Source: an uncultured Pelagibacteraceae bacterium (GTDB lineage Bacteria > Pseudomonadota > Alphaproteobacteria > Pelagibacterales > Pelagibacteraceae). Taken from it: a stretch of DNA of 64,000 nt. This document shows, in pieces, positions 29,305 through 42,753 of the stretch; positions within the stretch are counted from its first letter, which is position 1, and every line of letters begins with the position of its first letter. The position numbers were made by a program, and so were the translations under genes. The notes under the pieces are model-generated. The model worked only from the letters and a program-made list of their open reading frames with translations, had not been told where the DNA came from and made no database searches. The stretch is taken from the NCBI GenBank assembly GCA_902589505.1, contig CACITE010000006.1, positions 1 through 64,000 of the forward strand, in the 5' to 3' direction.

Positions 29305-30336
29305 ATGCGTATTGAAGAAGATATCAAGCTTGATTATGCCGATGTGCTTTTTCGGCCAAAACGCAGCACCTTATCTAGTCGTAAAGACGTAGAGCTTAAA
29401 CGTACTTATAAATTTAAATACAGTAATCATCAGTGGTCTGGCGTTCCAATAATAGCAGCAAATATGGATGGGGTTGGAGAATTGTCAGTTGCAAAACATT
29501 TATCTGAGTTTGAAATAATGACATGTTTAACAAAACAACATGATCTTAAAACAATTAAACGTAATTCATCAGTAAAGGGAATTCACAAACATTTAGTTCT
29601 CAGCACAGGAACAAGTAAAGAAGACTACAAGCGATTAAATGAAATAATGAAAGAATGTAGTTTTTTTGAATTTATTTGTATCGATATTGCTAATGGATAT
29701 TCCGATCACTTTAGTAAATTTGTAAGTTCAGTTAGAGAAAAGTATCCTACAAAAACTATAATTGCAGGAAATGTTGTTACTGCAGACATGACTCAAGAGT
29801 TAGTTATGAATGGAGCTGATATTGTGAAAGTTGGTATAGGTCCAGGAAGTGTTTGTACAACACGTATTCAAACTGGAGTTGGATATCCTCAGTTAAGCGC
29901 AGTCATAGAATGTGCTGATGCCGCGCATGGGCTTGGAGCTCATATTATTGCTGATGGAGGATGTACGTGTCCAGGTGATATAGCAAAAGCATTTGGAGGT
30001 GGAGCTGATTTTGTAATGTTAGGTGGAATGTTTGCTGGACATGAAGAAGGTGGAGGAAAAAAAATAAAAAAAAATGGATCTCAGTTTATTGAGTTTTATG
30101 GTTCAAGCTCAAATACGGCGCTTGAAAAACATTACGGAGGACTTTCAGATTATAGAAGTAGCGAAGGAAAAAAAGTTCAATTAAAATATCGTGGTAAAAT
30201 AAAAGACACAGTTCAAAACATATTGGGCGGTTTGAGAAGTAGTTGTACCTATGTTGGTGCGCCCTCTCTAAAGCAACTTAGTAAGTGCACAACTTTTGTA
30301 AGAGTAAATCAACAGTATAACGATACTTTTGAGTAA
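29305..30336 (+). CDS. guaC: GMP reductase
   Basis: [23 protein letters not shown]...[26 protein letters not shown]...[31 protein letters not shown]. Confidence 0.93.
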   Translation: MRIEEDIKLDYADVLFRPKRSTLSSRKDVELKRTYKFKYSNHQWSGVPIIAANMDGVGELSVAKHLSEFEIMTCLTKQHDLKTIKRNSSVKGIHKHLVLSTGTSKEDYKRLNEIMKECSFFEFICIDIANGYSDHFSKFVSSVREKYPTKTIIAGNVVTADMTQELVMNGADIVKVGIGPGSVCTTRIQTGVGYPQLSAVIECADAAHGLGAHIIADGGCTCPGDIAKAFGGGADFVMLGGMFAGHEEGGGKKIKKNGSQFIEFYGSSSNTALEKHYGGLSDYRSSEGKKVQLKYRGKIKDTVQNILGGLRSSCTYVGAPSLKQLSKCTTFVRVNQQYNDTFE

Positions 30337-30384
30337 GATTAAAAGCTTTAAATTAAATTAAAAATACCTATATGTGCTTTAAGT

Positions 30385-32540
<2,156 letters not shown>

Positions 32541-32552
32541 TTATTAATTATT

Positions 32553-34703
32553 ATGCAAAATACATATCAAGAAAAATCATCTGATCCAATTGATAAAGAC
32601 TTTTTATTCGGAAAAAAGTTAGAAGGTGGAATTAAACTATCCACTGTTTCTGATTTTAAACCTGCGGGTGATCAACCTGGGGCCATAAAAAAGTTAATTT
32701 CAGGAATAAAAGACAAAAAAAATGATCAAGTTCTATTAGGTGTAACCGGTTCTGGTAAAACTTTTTCTATGGCAAAAATAATTGAAACATTGAATAGACC
32801 TGCTTTAATTCTGGCTCCAAACAAAACTTTGGCTGCTCAATTATATGGAGAGATGAAAACTTTCTTTCCTAATAATGCTGTAGAATATTTTGTTTCTTAC
32901 TATGATTATTATACTCCAGAAGCTTATGTGCCAAGATCTGATACATATATTGAAAAAGAAGCATCAATCAATGAACAGATAGATAGAATGCGACATTCAG
33001 CAACTCGATCACTGCTTGAACGGGATGACGTAATTATTGTTGCGAGTGTTTCTTGCATCTATGGTTTAGGTTCTGTTGAATCCTATAGTAAAATGACTTT
33101 AGGTGTCAAAAAAAATCACGAACATAACCGTGAACAAATTATAAAAACTTTAGTTAATCTTCAATACAAAAGAAATGATCAAAATTTTCATCGAGGAACA
33201 TTTAGAGTAAGAGGAGATAATTTAGAAATTTTTCCTTCTCATTTGGAGGATAGGGCGTGGAGAATTTCCTTATTTGGAAATAAAGTTGAAAAAATTGTTG
33301 AATTTGATCCTTTAACAGGAAGCAAAACTAAAGATTTGAATTTAATTAAATTATATGCAAATAGCCACTATATAACTCCCAGACCTACTATTGAACAAGC
33401 AATCATAGAAATAAAAAAAGAATTAGAAGTCACTTTGAAAAAACATAAATCTGAAAACAAACTTTTAGAAGCACAAAGATTAGAAGAAAGAACAAGATTT
33501 GATTTAGAAATGATTGAGGCAACAGGAACTTGTGCTGGAATAGAAAATTATTCTAGATTTTTAACAGGACGAAAACCTGGAGAGCCTCCCCCTACTCTTT
33601 TTGAATATTTTCCAGACAATACTTTAGTTTTTGTTGACGAAAGCCATGTAACAGTTCCACAATTAAATGGAATGTATAAAGGTGATCATACAAGAAAAAA
33701 AACTTTATCAGAATATGGTTTTAGACTTCCATCTTGCATGGACAACCGTCCTCTAAAATTCCAAGAATGGGATGCTATGAGAACTCAAACTATTTTCGTT
33801 TCAGCTACTCCAGGTCCTTGGGAGCTTGATCAAACATCTGGAAAATTTGTTGATCAGGTAATAAGACCAACAGGACTGTGCGATCCAGAAGTTCAGATCA
33901 AACCAGCAAAAAATCAAGTTGATGATCTTTTGGGCGAATGTAAAGAAGTAGCAAAAAAAAATTTTAGATCTTTGGTAACAACTTTAACAAAAAAAATGGC
34001 TGAAGACTTAACTGAATATCTTCATGAAAATGGTGTGAAGGTAAGATATATGCACTCTGACATAGACACTTTGGAAAGAATTGAAATTATGCGAGATTTA
34101 AGGATGGGAGTTTTTGATGTGCTTGTAGGAATTAATTTATTAAGAGAAGGATTAGATATTCCTGAGTGCGCTCTAGTAGCAATATTAGATGCAGACAAAG
34201 AAGGTTTCTTGAGATCAGAAAGATCTTTAATTCAAACGATAGGAAGAGCTGCAAGAAATATTGAGGGAAAGGCTATTCTATACGCAGACAAGAAAACTAA
34301 AAGTATTGAAAAAGCAATAGAAGAAACTGATAGAAGAAGAAAATTACAATTAGCTTATAACAAAAAAAATAATATTAGCGCAACTTCAATTAAAAAAGAA
34401 ATAACAGATATTTTAGAAAGTATATATGAAAGAGATTATACAAAAATTAATGTTGATACATCTATAGGTCACAATTTAAAAAAACATTTAAAATCACTTA
34501 AGAAAAAAATGAAAGAAGCTGCTGAAAATCTTGAGTTTGAAGAAGCTGCAAAAATTAGAGATGAAATAAGAAAATTAGAGGCAAGTGAATTAGAGATTGG
34601 AATTAACCCAAAAATAAGACAATCTAAGCTTAAAAATAAGATTTATCCTGAAGGAAGATCAACCCAAGGTAAACCAGGAACAAAACCAAAAAGAAAAAGA
34701 TGA
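32553..34703 (+). CDS. uvrB: Excinuclease ABC subunit B
   Basis: [28 protein letters not shown]-terminal UVR domain. Confidence 0.98.
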   Translation: MQNTYQEKSSDPIDKDFLFGKKLEGGIKLSTVSDFKPAGDQPGAIKKLISGIKDKKNDQVLLGVTGSGKTFSMAKIIETLNRPALILAPNKTLAAQLYGEMKTFFPNNAVEYFVSYYDYYTPEAYVPRSDTYIEKEASINEQIDRMRHSATRSLLERDDVIIVASVSCIYGLGSVESYSKMTLGVKKNHEHNREQIIKTLVNLQYKRNDQNFHRGTFRVRGDNLEIFPSHLEDRAWRISLFGNKVEKIVEFDPLTGSKTKDLNLIKLYANSHYITPRPTIEQAIIEIKKELEVTLKKHKSENKLLEAQRLEERTRFDLEMIEATGTCAGIENYSRFLTGRKPGEPPPTLFEYFPDNTLVFVDESHVTVPQLNGMYKGDHTRKKTLSEYGFRLPSCMDNRPLKFQEWDAMRTQTIFVSATPGPWELDQTSGKFVDQVIRPTGLCDPEVQIKPAKNQVDDLLGECKEVAKKNFRSLVTTLTKKMAEDLTEYLHENGVKVRYMHSDIDTLERIEIMRDLRMGVFDVLVGINLLREGLDIPECALVAILDADKEGFLRSERSLIQTIGRAARNIEGKAILYADKKTKSIEKAIEETDRRRKLQLAYNKKNNISATSIKKEITDILESIYERDYTKINVDTSIGHNLKKHLKSLKKKMKEAAENLEFEEAAKIRDEIRKLEASELEIGINPKIRQSKLKNKIYPEGRSTQGKPGTKPKRKR

Positions 34704-35449
34704 AAAATAAAAATTTATTAATTACTGGTGCGGCAACAAGAGTGGGTAGAGCCATAGCTTTACATTTTGCTGAAAAAGGCTGGAATATAGCACTCCATTA
34801 TTATCGGTCATCATCCAAAGCCAAGGAATTAAAAAAAATAATAGAACAACATTGGGTAAAAGTAGCTTTAATAAAAGCTGATTTAAAAAACCCTAAACAA
34901 ACAGAAAAAATTATTTCTTTAGCAAGAAAAAAACTTGGCACAATTGATTGTCTTATAAATAATGCAGCTTTGTTTGAAAAAGATGATATTTTAAATTTCA
35001 CAACAAAAAGCTGGAACGATCATTTAAATATTAATCTTCTTGCTCCGACTATCTTAATTAAACAATTTGCAAAACAAGCATCAAAAAAAACTCTATCAAA
35101 TATAATCAATATTATCGATCAAAGAATATTTAATCTTACTCCCTTCTTCATGTCATATACTATTAGCAAAAGTGGTCTGCAAACATTAACGAAAACTATG
35201 GCCATGCGATTAGGCCCAAATATTAAAGTTAATGCTATTGCGCCTGGCCCAACTATAAAAAGCAAAAGGCAAACTGATAAACATTTTAAAAATCAGGTAA
35301 GATCAACAATTCTGAAAAAACCTGTTAGATCAGAAGATATTTGTGATACCGTCGAATTTTTAATTAATAATAATTCTGTTACAGGAGAGATTATAACTGT
35401 TGATAGTGGCCAAAATTTATCGTGGAATAGGAAAAATGAAAAAGAATAA
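34700..35449 (+). CDS. SDR family reductase, FolM/pteridine-reductase-like
   Basis: [23 protein letters not shown] (TGxxxRxG), [11 protein letters not shown]. Confidence 0.75.
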   Translation: MKNKNLLITGAATRVGRAIALHFAEKGWNIALHYYRSSSKAKELKKIIEQHWVKVALIKADLKNPKQTEKIISLARKKLGTIDCLINNAALFEKDDILNFTTKSWNDHLNINLLAPTILIKQFAKQASKKTLSNIINIIDQRIFNLTPFFMSYTISKSGLQTLTKTMAMRLGPNIKVNAIAPGPTIKSKRQTDKHFKNQVRSTILKKPVRSEDICDTVEFLINNNSVTGEIITVDSGQNLSWNRKNEKE

Positions 35450-35864
35450 TTTTAAAATTGTAGAGCTTAAACCTACAAAAGATAATAGTACGGTTAAAAG
35501 AACTGTATTTATTAAAGATTTTATTATTGAAGAAATAATAGGTTTTTATAAGCACGAAAAAGAAAAAAAACAAAAAATAATATTTAATATTGTTTTAGAT
35601 ATTGTTCAAAACTCCCTTCCTGATGAGAAAGATATAAAAAGCATAGTAGACTACGAAAAAATTTCAAATAAATTAGAAAACTTAACTAAGAGTAAAAAAT
35701 ATAATTTTCTAGAAAGTTTGGCTGAAGATTCTTTTAAAGAAATATTTGAAGATAAAAGAATAAAATCAATAAAAATAAAAATTGAAAAGCCTGAAGCATT
35801 AAAAAACGCCGGATCAGTCGGAGTAGAAGTTTTTAAAACAAGAAAAGATTATGAGGGATCTTGA
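35436..35864 (+). CDS. Dihydroneopterin aldolase-like (FolB family)
   Basis: [33 protein letters not shown]...[15 protein letters not shown]...KIEKPEAL; start at internal MKKNNF. Confidence 0.75.
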   Translation: MKKNNFKIVELKPTKDNSTVKRTVFIKDFIIEEIIGFYKHEKEKKQKIIFNIVLDIVQNSLPDEKDIKSIVDYEKISNKLENLTKSKKYNFLESLAEDSFKEIFEDKRIKSIKIKIEKPEALKNAGSVGVEVFKTRKDYEGS

Positions 35865-37692
35865 GTTCGGAAAAGAATTAATTAAAAAAAAAATACCTCT
35901 AGTTTCTAATTGCCCTGGAGTGTACAGAATGCTTGATAAAAAAGATCAAGTGCTTTACGTCGGCAAAGCTAAAAATCTCCCAAATCGATTAAAAAGTTAC
36001 GTCTTAGATAAAAACCAAACAATACGAACGGAAAGAATGTTGGCTTTAACAAACAATTTGGAAATAGTAACAACAAGTAGCGAAGCAGAAGCTTTGCTTC
36101 TAGAAGCTAATCTAATTAAAAAATTTAAGCCAAAATTTAATGTTCTTCTTAGAGATGACAAATCTTTTCCCTATATTTTTATAGAAAAAAATTGTGATTG
36201 GCCTCAGTTATCAAAACATAGAGGAAAAAAAAATAAAAATGGTTATTATTTTGGTCCTTTCGCCTCTGCTGGATCTGCTAATTGGACTATAAAAATTTTA
36301 CAAAAAGTATTTTTATTAAGAGTATGTAATGACTCGGTTTTTAAAAACAGAGAAAGACCTTGCATACTTTATCAAATAAAAAGATGTTCTGCGCCTTGTG
36401 TAAATCACTTAAGTAAAACTGAATACTCTAAACTTGTATCAGACGCCGTATTATTTCTTTCAGGAAAATCAAAAAGTATACAAAAAAAATTATCAGTAGA
36501 AATGGAAAAAAGTAGCGGAAAAATGGATTATGAAAAAGCTGCTATTTTAAGAGACAGGATAAAAGCATTAACTCAAATTCAATCATCACAAAATATAAGT
36601 TCTACAAATCTTGATAATGCTGATGTTATCTCTGTTGCGCAAGAAGCTGGAAAAAGTTGTGTTCAAGTATTTTTTTACAGATCAAAACAAAATTGGGGCA
36701 ACCAATCCTATTTTCCTTCACATGATAAATTTCACACCCCTGAAGAAGTCTTGGCTTCATTTGTCACTCAATTTTATGAAAATAAAAATGCACCTACTGA
36801 AATTCTGTTAAATAAAAAAATTAAAGATTTGAACTTAATTAAAGCTGCCCTAGAAAAAAAAGAAGAAAAATTAATATTTATAAAGATTCCTACAAAAGGA
36901 AATGCTTTTAAATTATCTAAAATGGCAGAAAAAAATGCAAAAGAGGCTTTGACCCAAAAAATCTTTGAGTCTGAAACAAATAATAAACTTCTAGATGATA
37001 TAGCCGATAAATTTAAATTAGATATCTCACCAAGAATGATAGAGGTCTACGATAATAGCCATATACAAGGATCTAATTCTGTTGGGACATTAATCACTTT
37101 CGGTCCAGAGGGTTTTGTTAAGAAACAATACAGAAAATTTAATATTAAAAATAAAGAGCTGAAACCTGGTGATGATTATGGAATGTTAAAAGAGGTTTTT
37201 GAAAGAAGATTTTCAAAAATTATTAAAGGTAGAAAGCAAGTAGAAGTAATGATTCCTGATTTGGTGATTATTGATGGCGGCAAAGGTCAATATTCAGTGG
37301 GCAGAAAGGTATTGGATGATTATGGTTTTCATGCAATTCCCATAATAGCTATAGCAAAAGGCAAAAACAGAAATAAAGGGGATGAAACTTTTTTTCATAA
37401 AAAAAATGTAATTAAATTAAGTAAAAGAGAACCTTTGTTATTTTTTCTTCAAAGATTAAGAGATGAGGCTCACAGATTTGCAGTGAGTAGTCATAGAATG
37501 AAAAGAAAGAAAAATTTAACAAAATCTTTATTGGATCAAATAAATGGTGTTGGTAGAACAAGAAAAAAGGCTTTACTAAATTATTTTGGCTCTGCAAGGG
37601 CCGTTGAATCTGCTAGTCTTGATGATTTAAAAAAGGTAGAAGGTATAGAAACTTCTGTAGCGAAAAAAATACATGATTTTTTTCATAATTAA
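35851..37692 (+). CDS. uvrC: Excinuclease ABC subunit C
   Basis: [48 protein letters not shown]; HhH C-terminus. Confidence 0.97.
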   Translation: MRDLEFGKELIKKKIPLVSNCPGVYRMLDKKDQVLYVGKAKNLPNRLKSYVLDKNQTIRTERMLALTNNLEIVTTSSEAEALLLEANLIKKFKPKFNVLLRDDKSFPYIFIEKNCDWPQLSKHRGKKNKNGYYFGPFASAGSANWTIKILQKVFLLRVCNDSVFKNRERPCILYQIKRCSAPCVNHLSKTEYSKLVSDAVLFLSGKSKSIQKKLSVEMEKSSGKMDYEKAAILRDRIKALTQIQSSQNISSTNLDNADVISVAQEAGKSCVQVFFYRSKQNWGNQSYFPSHDKFHTPEEVLASFVTQFYENKNAPTEILLNKKIKDLNLIKAALEKKEEKLIFIKIPTKGNAFKLSKMAEKNAKEALTQKIFESETNNKLLDDIADKFKLDISPRMIEVYDNSHIQGSNSVGTLITFGPEGFVKKQYRKFNIKNKELKPGDDYGMLKEVFERRFSKIIKGRKQVEVMIPDLVIIDGGKGQYSVGRKVLDDYGFHAIPIIAIAKGKNRNKGDETFFHKKNVIKLSKREPLLFFLQRLRDEAHRFAVSSHRMKRKKNLTKSLLDQINGVGRTRKKALLNYFGSARAVESASLDDLKKVEGIETSVAKKIHDFFHN

Positions 37693-37701
37693 AGAGGATA
37701 T

Positions 37702-38271
37702 ATGAAATTAAAAATTCCGAATATTTTAACTATAGGTAGAATAATCTTAGTTCCTGTATTTGTAATTACATTTTATCTTCCTGGCCTTTTAGGTGATTTA
37801 ATACCCTTTTTTATATTTGTATTAGCAAGTTTCACCGACTTTTTAGATGGTTTGTTGGCGAGACTTTACAAAGAAGAATCAAAACTTGGAGAGCTTTTAG
37901 ATCCCATAGCCGACAAAATCATTGTGGCTACTGCCTTGGTTCTTCTAGTAATGAATGATACTATAAGAGATTACGAAGTTATTGCGGCAATAATTATTCT
38001 CACTAGAGAAATATTAATTTCTGGATTGAGAGAATTTTTAGCAAAATCTAAAATCTCCATGCCAGTAACAGGCTTAGCTAAATTTAAAACATTCATTCAA
38101 ATGTTTGCTATAGCAATTCTTCTAACTGGAGAAAGTGGAAATGCAATAGTTAGTTTTCAAGATTATAATGCACACACGATTGGAATAATTCTCTTATGGT
38201 TATCAGCTTTTCTTACGCTCTATACGGGATACGATTACGTAAAAAAAGGCATAGATCATGCTTCTAGCTAA
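37702..38271 (+). CDS. pgsA: CDP-diacylglycerol-glycerol-3-phosphate 3-phosphatidyltransferase
   Basis: NILTIGRIILVPVF...ASFTDFLDGLLARLYKEESKLGELLDPIADKI: CDP-alcohol phosphotransferase motif. Confidence 0.95.
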   Translation: MKLKIPNILTIGRIILVPVFVITFYLPGLLGDLIPFFIFVLASFTDFLDGLLARLYKEESKLGELLDPIADKIIVATALVLLVMNDTIRDYEVIAAIIILTREILISGLREFLAKSKISMPVTGLAKFKTFIQMFAIAILLTGESGNAIVSFQDYNAHTIGIILLWLSAFLTLYTGYDYVKKGIDHASS

Positions 38272-38287
38272 ATTTAAAAAATACCTG

Positions 38288-39157
38288 CTATTTTTTTCTT
38301 ACTAAGGTTTGATAGCTTTCTGATAAATCTTTTATTACATTACAAACTGTAAATTTATATTTATCAATTTGTGAAACAGGAGTTACCTCAGCAGCTGTCC
38401 CAGTTAAAAAACACCCAACAAAGTTTGTCATTTCTTCTGGTTTAATTTTTCTTTCGATAATTTTTATATTTTTAGATTTTGCAATATCAATAACACATCT
38501 TCTTGTTATGCCATTTAAAAAAGAATCGGGAGTTGGAGTATGCAGTTCTCCAGATTTATTCTTGAAAAAAACATTTGCGCCGGTTGCTTCGGCGATATTG
38601 CCTTGATAATCCAGCATTAGTGAATCGGTAAATCCTTCTCTTTCCGCTTCATGTTTTGATAATGTACAAATCATATACAAGCCTGAAGCTTTAGTATCCC
38701 ATGGAATAGTATCAGGCGCTGGTCTCCTCCATTTTGATATATTTAATCTAATACCTTTATTAATGTCGTAATATGGTCCCCATTCCCAAGCGGCAATAGC
38801 TACATTTATTTTAGTTTGTTGAGCGGATATTGCCATCATTTCGCTGCCTCTCCAAGCAATAGGTCTAACATAACCATTTTTTATTTTTTGAATCGCAACT
38901 ATATCTTTAGTAGCTTTATTTAATAATTCCTGCTTGTATGGAATTTTAAAACCCATTCTAGAGGCTGAGTGATATAGTCTTTCGGTATGCTCTTCGAGTT
39001 TAAATATTTCTCCATCGTAAACTCTTTCACCTTCAAAAACACAACTAGCATAATGTAAACCATGACTTAAAACATGTATTTTTACATCTGGCCAGTTTAC
39101 CGGTTCTCCGTTAAACCAGATTTTTCCCGATCTCTTATCATAAGGTATGGATTCCAT
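38288..39157 (-). CDS. ilvE: Branched-chain amino acid aminotransferase
   Basis: GKIWFNGEPVNWPDVKIHVLSHGLHYASCVFEGERVYDG; KASGLYM; AEATGANVFF. Confidence 0.95.
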   Translation of the reverse strand: MESIPYDKRSGKIWFNGEPVNWPDVKIHVLSHGLHYASCVFEGERVYDGEIFKLEEHTERLYHSASRMGFKIPYKQELLNKATKDIVAIQKIKNGYVRPIAWRGSEMMAISAQQTKINVAIAAWEWGPYYDINKGIRLNISKWRRPAPDTIPWDTKASGLYMICTLSKHEAEREGFTDSLMLDYQGNIAEATGANVFFKNKSGELHTPTPDSFLNGITRRCVIDIAKSKNIKIIERKIKPEEMTNFVGCFLTGTAAEVTPVSQIDKYKFTVCNVIKDLSESYQTLVRKK

Positions 39158-39200
39158 AAAAAATTTTCTAATCTTAATTGATTTATTCGATACAAAAAAG

Positions 39201-39219
39201 TATCTATCTTATATAGATA
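39201..39219. promoter_or_regulatory. Candidate operator palindrome TATCTAT-N5-ATAGATA between divergent ilvE and marR
   Basis: Perfect 7-bp half-sites in the 90-bp divergent intergenic region. Confidence 0.5.
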
Positions 39220-39247
39220 TGTCAATATAACTGACCAAATACAAATT

Positions 39248-39685
39248 ATGAAAGACTTGTTATATTTGAAAGATGATCAGATTAAAGACTTTATCGAGCA
39301 AATTTTTTATGTCTATAGAGAAACTTATTCAGATCCAAAGAAAATTTTAAAAAAATATTCATTTGGAACAGCTCATCACAAAGCAATTCATTTGATTGAG
39401 CGGCATGAAGGTTTAACTGTATCAGATTTATTAAGTAGACTTAAAATAACAAAACAAAGTTTAAATAGAGTTTTAAGAGATTTAATTAAAAGCAAAACGG
39501 TTCTATTAAAAAAAGGAGAGATTGACTCTAGGCAAAGACAAATATTTTTAAATGAGAGAGGAAAAAAACTTTTTGAAGAAATTTTTATTGAACAAAAAAA
39601 AAGAATTTATAATGCTTTAAAAAAATCTGATTCAGATTCGGTAATAAAATTTAAAAATGTTTTAAAAAAAATTATTAATGAATAA
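39248..39685 (+). CDS. MarR-family transcriptional regulator (PetP-like)
   Basis: winged-helix HEGLTVSDLLSRLKITKQSLNRVLRDLIKSKTVLLKKGEIDSRQRQIFLNERGKKL. Confidence 0.85.
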   Translation: MKDLLYLKDDQIKDFIEQIFYVYRETYSDPKKILKKYSFGTAHHKAIHLIERHEGLTVSDLLSRLKITKQSLNRVLRDLIKSKTVLLKKGEIDSRQRQIFLNERGKKLFEEIFIEQKKRIYNALKKSDSDSVIKFKNVLKKIINE

Positions 39686-40355
39686 AAGTACATTTCATAT
39701 ATTGGTAGTTGATGACGATGATAGAATTAGAGAATTAGTAAAAGAGTATCTTGTCGAAAATAATTTTATTATAACAACAGCAAAAGATGCATTCGATGCT
39801 AAAAAAAAATTGGAAATTATCAAATTTGATATACTTATTTTAGATATTATGATGCCAGGACAAAGCGGATTATCGCTTACTAAAGAAATAAAAAAAAAGG
39901 ATAACACTCCAATAATATTGTTGACTGCTAAGGGTGAAACGAAAGAAAGAATCGCTGGACTAGAAGTGGGTGCTGACGACTATCTTGGAAAACCTTTTGA
40001 ACCAAAAGAATTACTGCTAAGAATAAAAAATATATTAGAGAAGATTAAAAAACCAGCTCTGCCAGAAGAAATAGTTATTGGTGAGGCAAAAGTTAACTTG
40101 AAAAAATTAGAAATTAGACTTAATAACAAAGTAAAAAAAATCAACCCTCAAGAAAGAAAAATTTTAGAAAAAATGTTAGAATCGCCAGGAAAAATTTTTT
40201 CAAGAGATAATATAGGAAAAATAATAAATATTTCGAAAGAAAGAACTATAGATGTAATGATTACAAGACTTAGACAAAAATTAGAGTCAATTCCAAAAAA
40301 TCCTAAATATTTGCAAACAATTAGAGGTTCCGGATATGTTTTATGGATTAAATAA
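39678..40355 (+). CDS. OmpR-family response regulator (PetR-like)
   Basis: VDDDDRIRELVKEYL, DILILDIMMPG, LLTAKGE, GADDYLGKPFEP, C-terminal Trans_reg_C. Confidence 0.93.
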   Translation: MNKSTFHILVVDDDDRIRELVKEYLVENNFIITTAKDAFDAKKKLEIIKFDILILDIMMPGQSGLSLTKEIKKKDNTPIILLTAKGETKERIAGLEVGADDYLGKPFEPKELLLRIKNILEKIKKPALPEEIVIGEAKVNLKKLEIRLNNKVKKINPQERKILEKMLESPGKIFSRDNIGKIINISKERTIDVMITRLRQKLESIPKNPKYLQTIRGSGYVLWIK

Positions 40356-41658
40356 TTTTATTAAAAGAATCTTGCCAAAAAGACTTTTTTATAGATCATT
40401 AATTATTGTAGCAACGCCAATGATTTTACTACAAATGATTATTACGATAGTTTTTTTTGATAGCCTTTGGATAAAAGCCAACAAAGGGATGACAAGATCT
40501 TTAGTTGGCGAAGTTGAAACTTTATTTGATGTTTATAGAACTCAAGATGATGAAAGACATAGAGAAACACTTATAGCCATATATAATAAAAATTTCGATC
40601 TTACTGTGTCTCTAAAAGAAAATGAGATTTTACCTGAAAGAAAAACAGAAAGATGGTACAGCCCTATTGATAGAAGTTTAAGACGTGAGTTAAAAGCGGT
40701 TTTTGGAACCTCATATTGGTTTGATACCACAACATTTAAGGAAAAAGTTGACTTAAAAATTAAATATAAAAATGGTGTGCTCCAAATTTTTTTTCCTAAA
40801 GAAAAAATTGCACCATCGTCGGCTCGTATTTTTGCATTATGGATAACTTTACCAGGACTTTTATTAATTACGATAGCTATAGTTTTTTTAAAAAATCAAA
40901 CCAGACCAATTGTAAATTTAGCAAAGGCTGCAGAAAAATTTGGAAAAGGAGAATTCGTAAAAGAGTTTAGACCGTCCGGAGCTCAAGAAATAAGACAAGC
41001 GGCTTACGAATTTGATAAAATGCGAAAAAGAATTACCATCCACTTAAATCAACGATCAGAAATGTTATCAGGAATAAGTCACGATTTAAGAACTCCTCTT
41101 ACAAGATTAAAATTGCAGTTAGCATTATTGAGACAGCAAGACTTAGCAAAAAAAATGAGTGATGATATTGAAGAAATGGAAAGAATGCTGAATGAATATC
41201 TTGAATTTTCAAGACATCAAAAAAGTGAGGAAACTGAAACCATTAATGTAAACAATATAATTAATGAAGTGGTTCAAAAATATGAAGGCAAAAAAATTGA
41301 TAACATGGTAAATGAAAATTTAAAAATAGATATACGTCCAAACTCAATTAAAAGATGTTTGGCTAATTTGATAGATAATGGATTATCTTATGGCAAAAGA
41401 GTTAAAATTTCTTCAAATAAAACAAAAAATATTTTTACAATTATTGTTGATGATGATGGACCAGGTATTCAAGAAAAAGAATATCAAAATGTAATGAAGC
41501 CATTTTATAGAATTGATAAAAGCAGAGGGCAAAATAAATCGGGAGTTGGATTGGGTTTATCTATTGCAAACGATATAATTAATTCACATGGAGGAAATAT
41601 TTATCTAGACAAAAGTCCTCTTGGTGGATTGAGGGTTAATATTTCTTTGCCTTTATAG
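40336..41658 (+). CDS. Sensor histidine kinase, EnvZ-like
   Basis: SGISHDLRTPLTRLKLQLAL; HAMP; DNGLSYG; DDGPGI; GVGLGLSIANDIINSHGG. Confidence 0.93.
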   Translation: MFYGLNNFIKRILPKRLFYRSLIIVATPMILLQMIITIVFFDSLWIKANKGMTRSLVGEVETLFDVYRTQDDERHRETLIAIYNKNFDLTVSLKENEILPERKTERWYSPIDRSLRRELKAVFGTSYWFDTTTFKEKVDLKIKYKNGVLQIFFPKEKIAPSSARIFALWITLPGLLLITIAIVFLKNQTRPIVNLAKAAEKFGKGEFVKEFRPSGAQEIRQAAYEFDKMRKRITIHLNQRSEMLSGISHDLRTPLTRLKLQLALLRQQDLAKKMSDDIEEMERMLNEYLEFSRHQKSEETETINVNNIINEVVQKYEGKKIDNMVNENLKIDIRPNSIKRCLANLIDNGLSYGKRVKISSNKTKNIFTIIVDDDGPGIQEKEYQNVMKPFYRIDKSRGQNKSGVGLGLSIANDIINSHGGNIYLDKSPLGGLRVNISLPL

Positions 41659-41884
41659 ATTTTTTTTTTCTAGATTTAACACTGTTTAATTCTTTTTGAA
41701 GTTTTTCAATTATTTTCTTTTGTACTTCAAACTCTTCTCGTGAAACAAGTTCCAATTTATTTGCCATAATTTCTATTTTTGTTTTTAATATTTCTTCTAC
41801 TTTTTTCCTAAAATCTTTAGAAGCAAACAAACCTTTTTCAACTAATTCTGTGATATTGCTCAATAACTTATTATATTTTTCCAT
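41636..41884 (-). CDS. UbiK/BMFP-domain accessory factor
   Basis: 82 aa; EKGLFASKDFRKKVEEILKTKIEIMANKLELVSREEFEVQKKIIEKL. Confidence 0.8.
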   Translation of the reverse strand: MEKYNKLLSNITELVEKGLFASKDFRKKVEEILKTKIEIMANKLELVSREEFEVQKKIIEKLQKELNSVKSRKKKSIKAKKY

Positions 41885-41943
41885 ATATTTTTTAATATCT
41901 TTAAGTTATTTTAATTTAAATATTAAATAAATCTTTTTTTGAA

Positions 41944-42753
41944 ATGATTGTCCATAATTTTGACCCGGTATTAGTAGATTTGGGTATATTTCAAATCAGA
42001 TGGTATTCTATAGCCTATATTCTAGGAATTATAATAGGTTGGATATATGCAAAAAAAATAATTCGAAAAACAGAAAAAAGTGGTTACAATTTCGTACCAG
42101 TAAAAAAATCAGATTTTGATGATTTAATAATTTATTTAGTTATAGGAATTATTTTAGGTGGTCGATTAGGTTACGTAATATTTTATAATTTTGAACACTA
42201 CAGTCAAAATGCTCTTGAAATTTTCAAGATTTGGCAAGGAGGCATGTCTTTTCATGGTGGTTTGATAGGAATAATAATTTCAATTTTCATATTTTCTAAA
42301 AATAAAAATACTAGTTTTTTTAAACTGTCTGACATCGTCGCATGTGTAAGTCCAATCGGTCTTTTTTTTGGAAGAATTGCAAATTTTATTAATGGTGAAT
42401 TATATGGAAAAATCTCAGATTTACCCTGGTCGGTAATTTTTCCTAATGCTGGTAATGTTGCAAGACACCCATCTCAAATTTACGAAGCTATTTTGGAAGG
42501 TGCTATTTTGTTTTTATTGATAAATTTTTTAGCTTTAAGAAAACTTTTAATAATAAAAAGTGGATACATTTCGGCTTTCTTTTTAATTGCTTATTCAATC
42601 ATGAGAATATTTGCAGAAAATTTTAGAGAGCCAGATCAACATATTGGATATTTATTTAATTATTTTTCAATGGGAACTATACTAAGTTTTTTAACTTTAT
42701 TATCGGGTTTCCTAATTATCTTTTTTATTAAAAAAAATGAAAAAAATAATTAA
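41944..42753 (+). CDS. lgt: Prolipoprotein diacylglyceryl transferase
   Basis: IRWYSIAYILGIIIGW; GGRLGYVIFYN; GGMSFHGGLIG; GRIANFINGELYG. Confidence 0.96.
   Translation: MIVHNFDPVLVDLGIFQIRWYSIAYILGIIIGWIYAKKIIRKTEKSGYNFVPVKKSDFDDLIIYLVIGIILGGRLGYVIFYNFEHYSQNALEIFKIWQGGMSFHGGLIGIIISIFIFSKNKNTSFFKLSDIVACVSPIGLFFGRIANFINGELYGKISDLPWSVIFPNAGNVARHPSQIYEAILEGAILFLLINFLALRKLLIIKSGYISAFFLIAYSIMRIFAENFREPDQHIGYLFNYFSMGTILSFLTLLSGFLIIFFIKKNEKNN

Noticed and set aside
36611-37597. Internal and antisense ORFs within uvrC (36611..36811 +, 37412..37597 -)
   Set aside because: Alternate-frame readings inside an intact conserved gene; no domain support.
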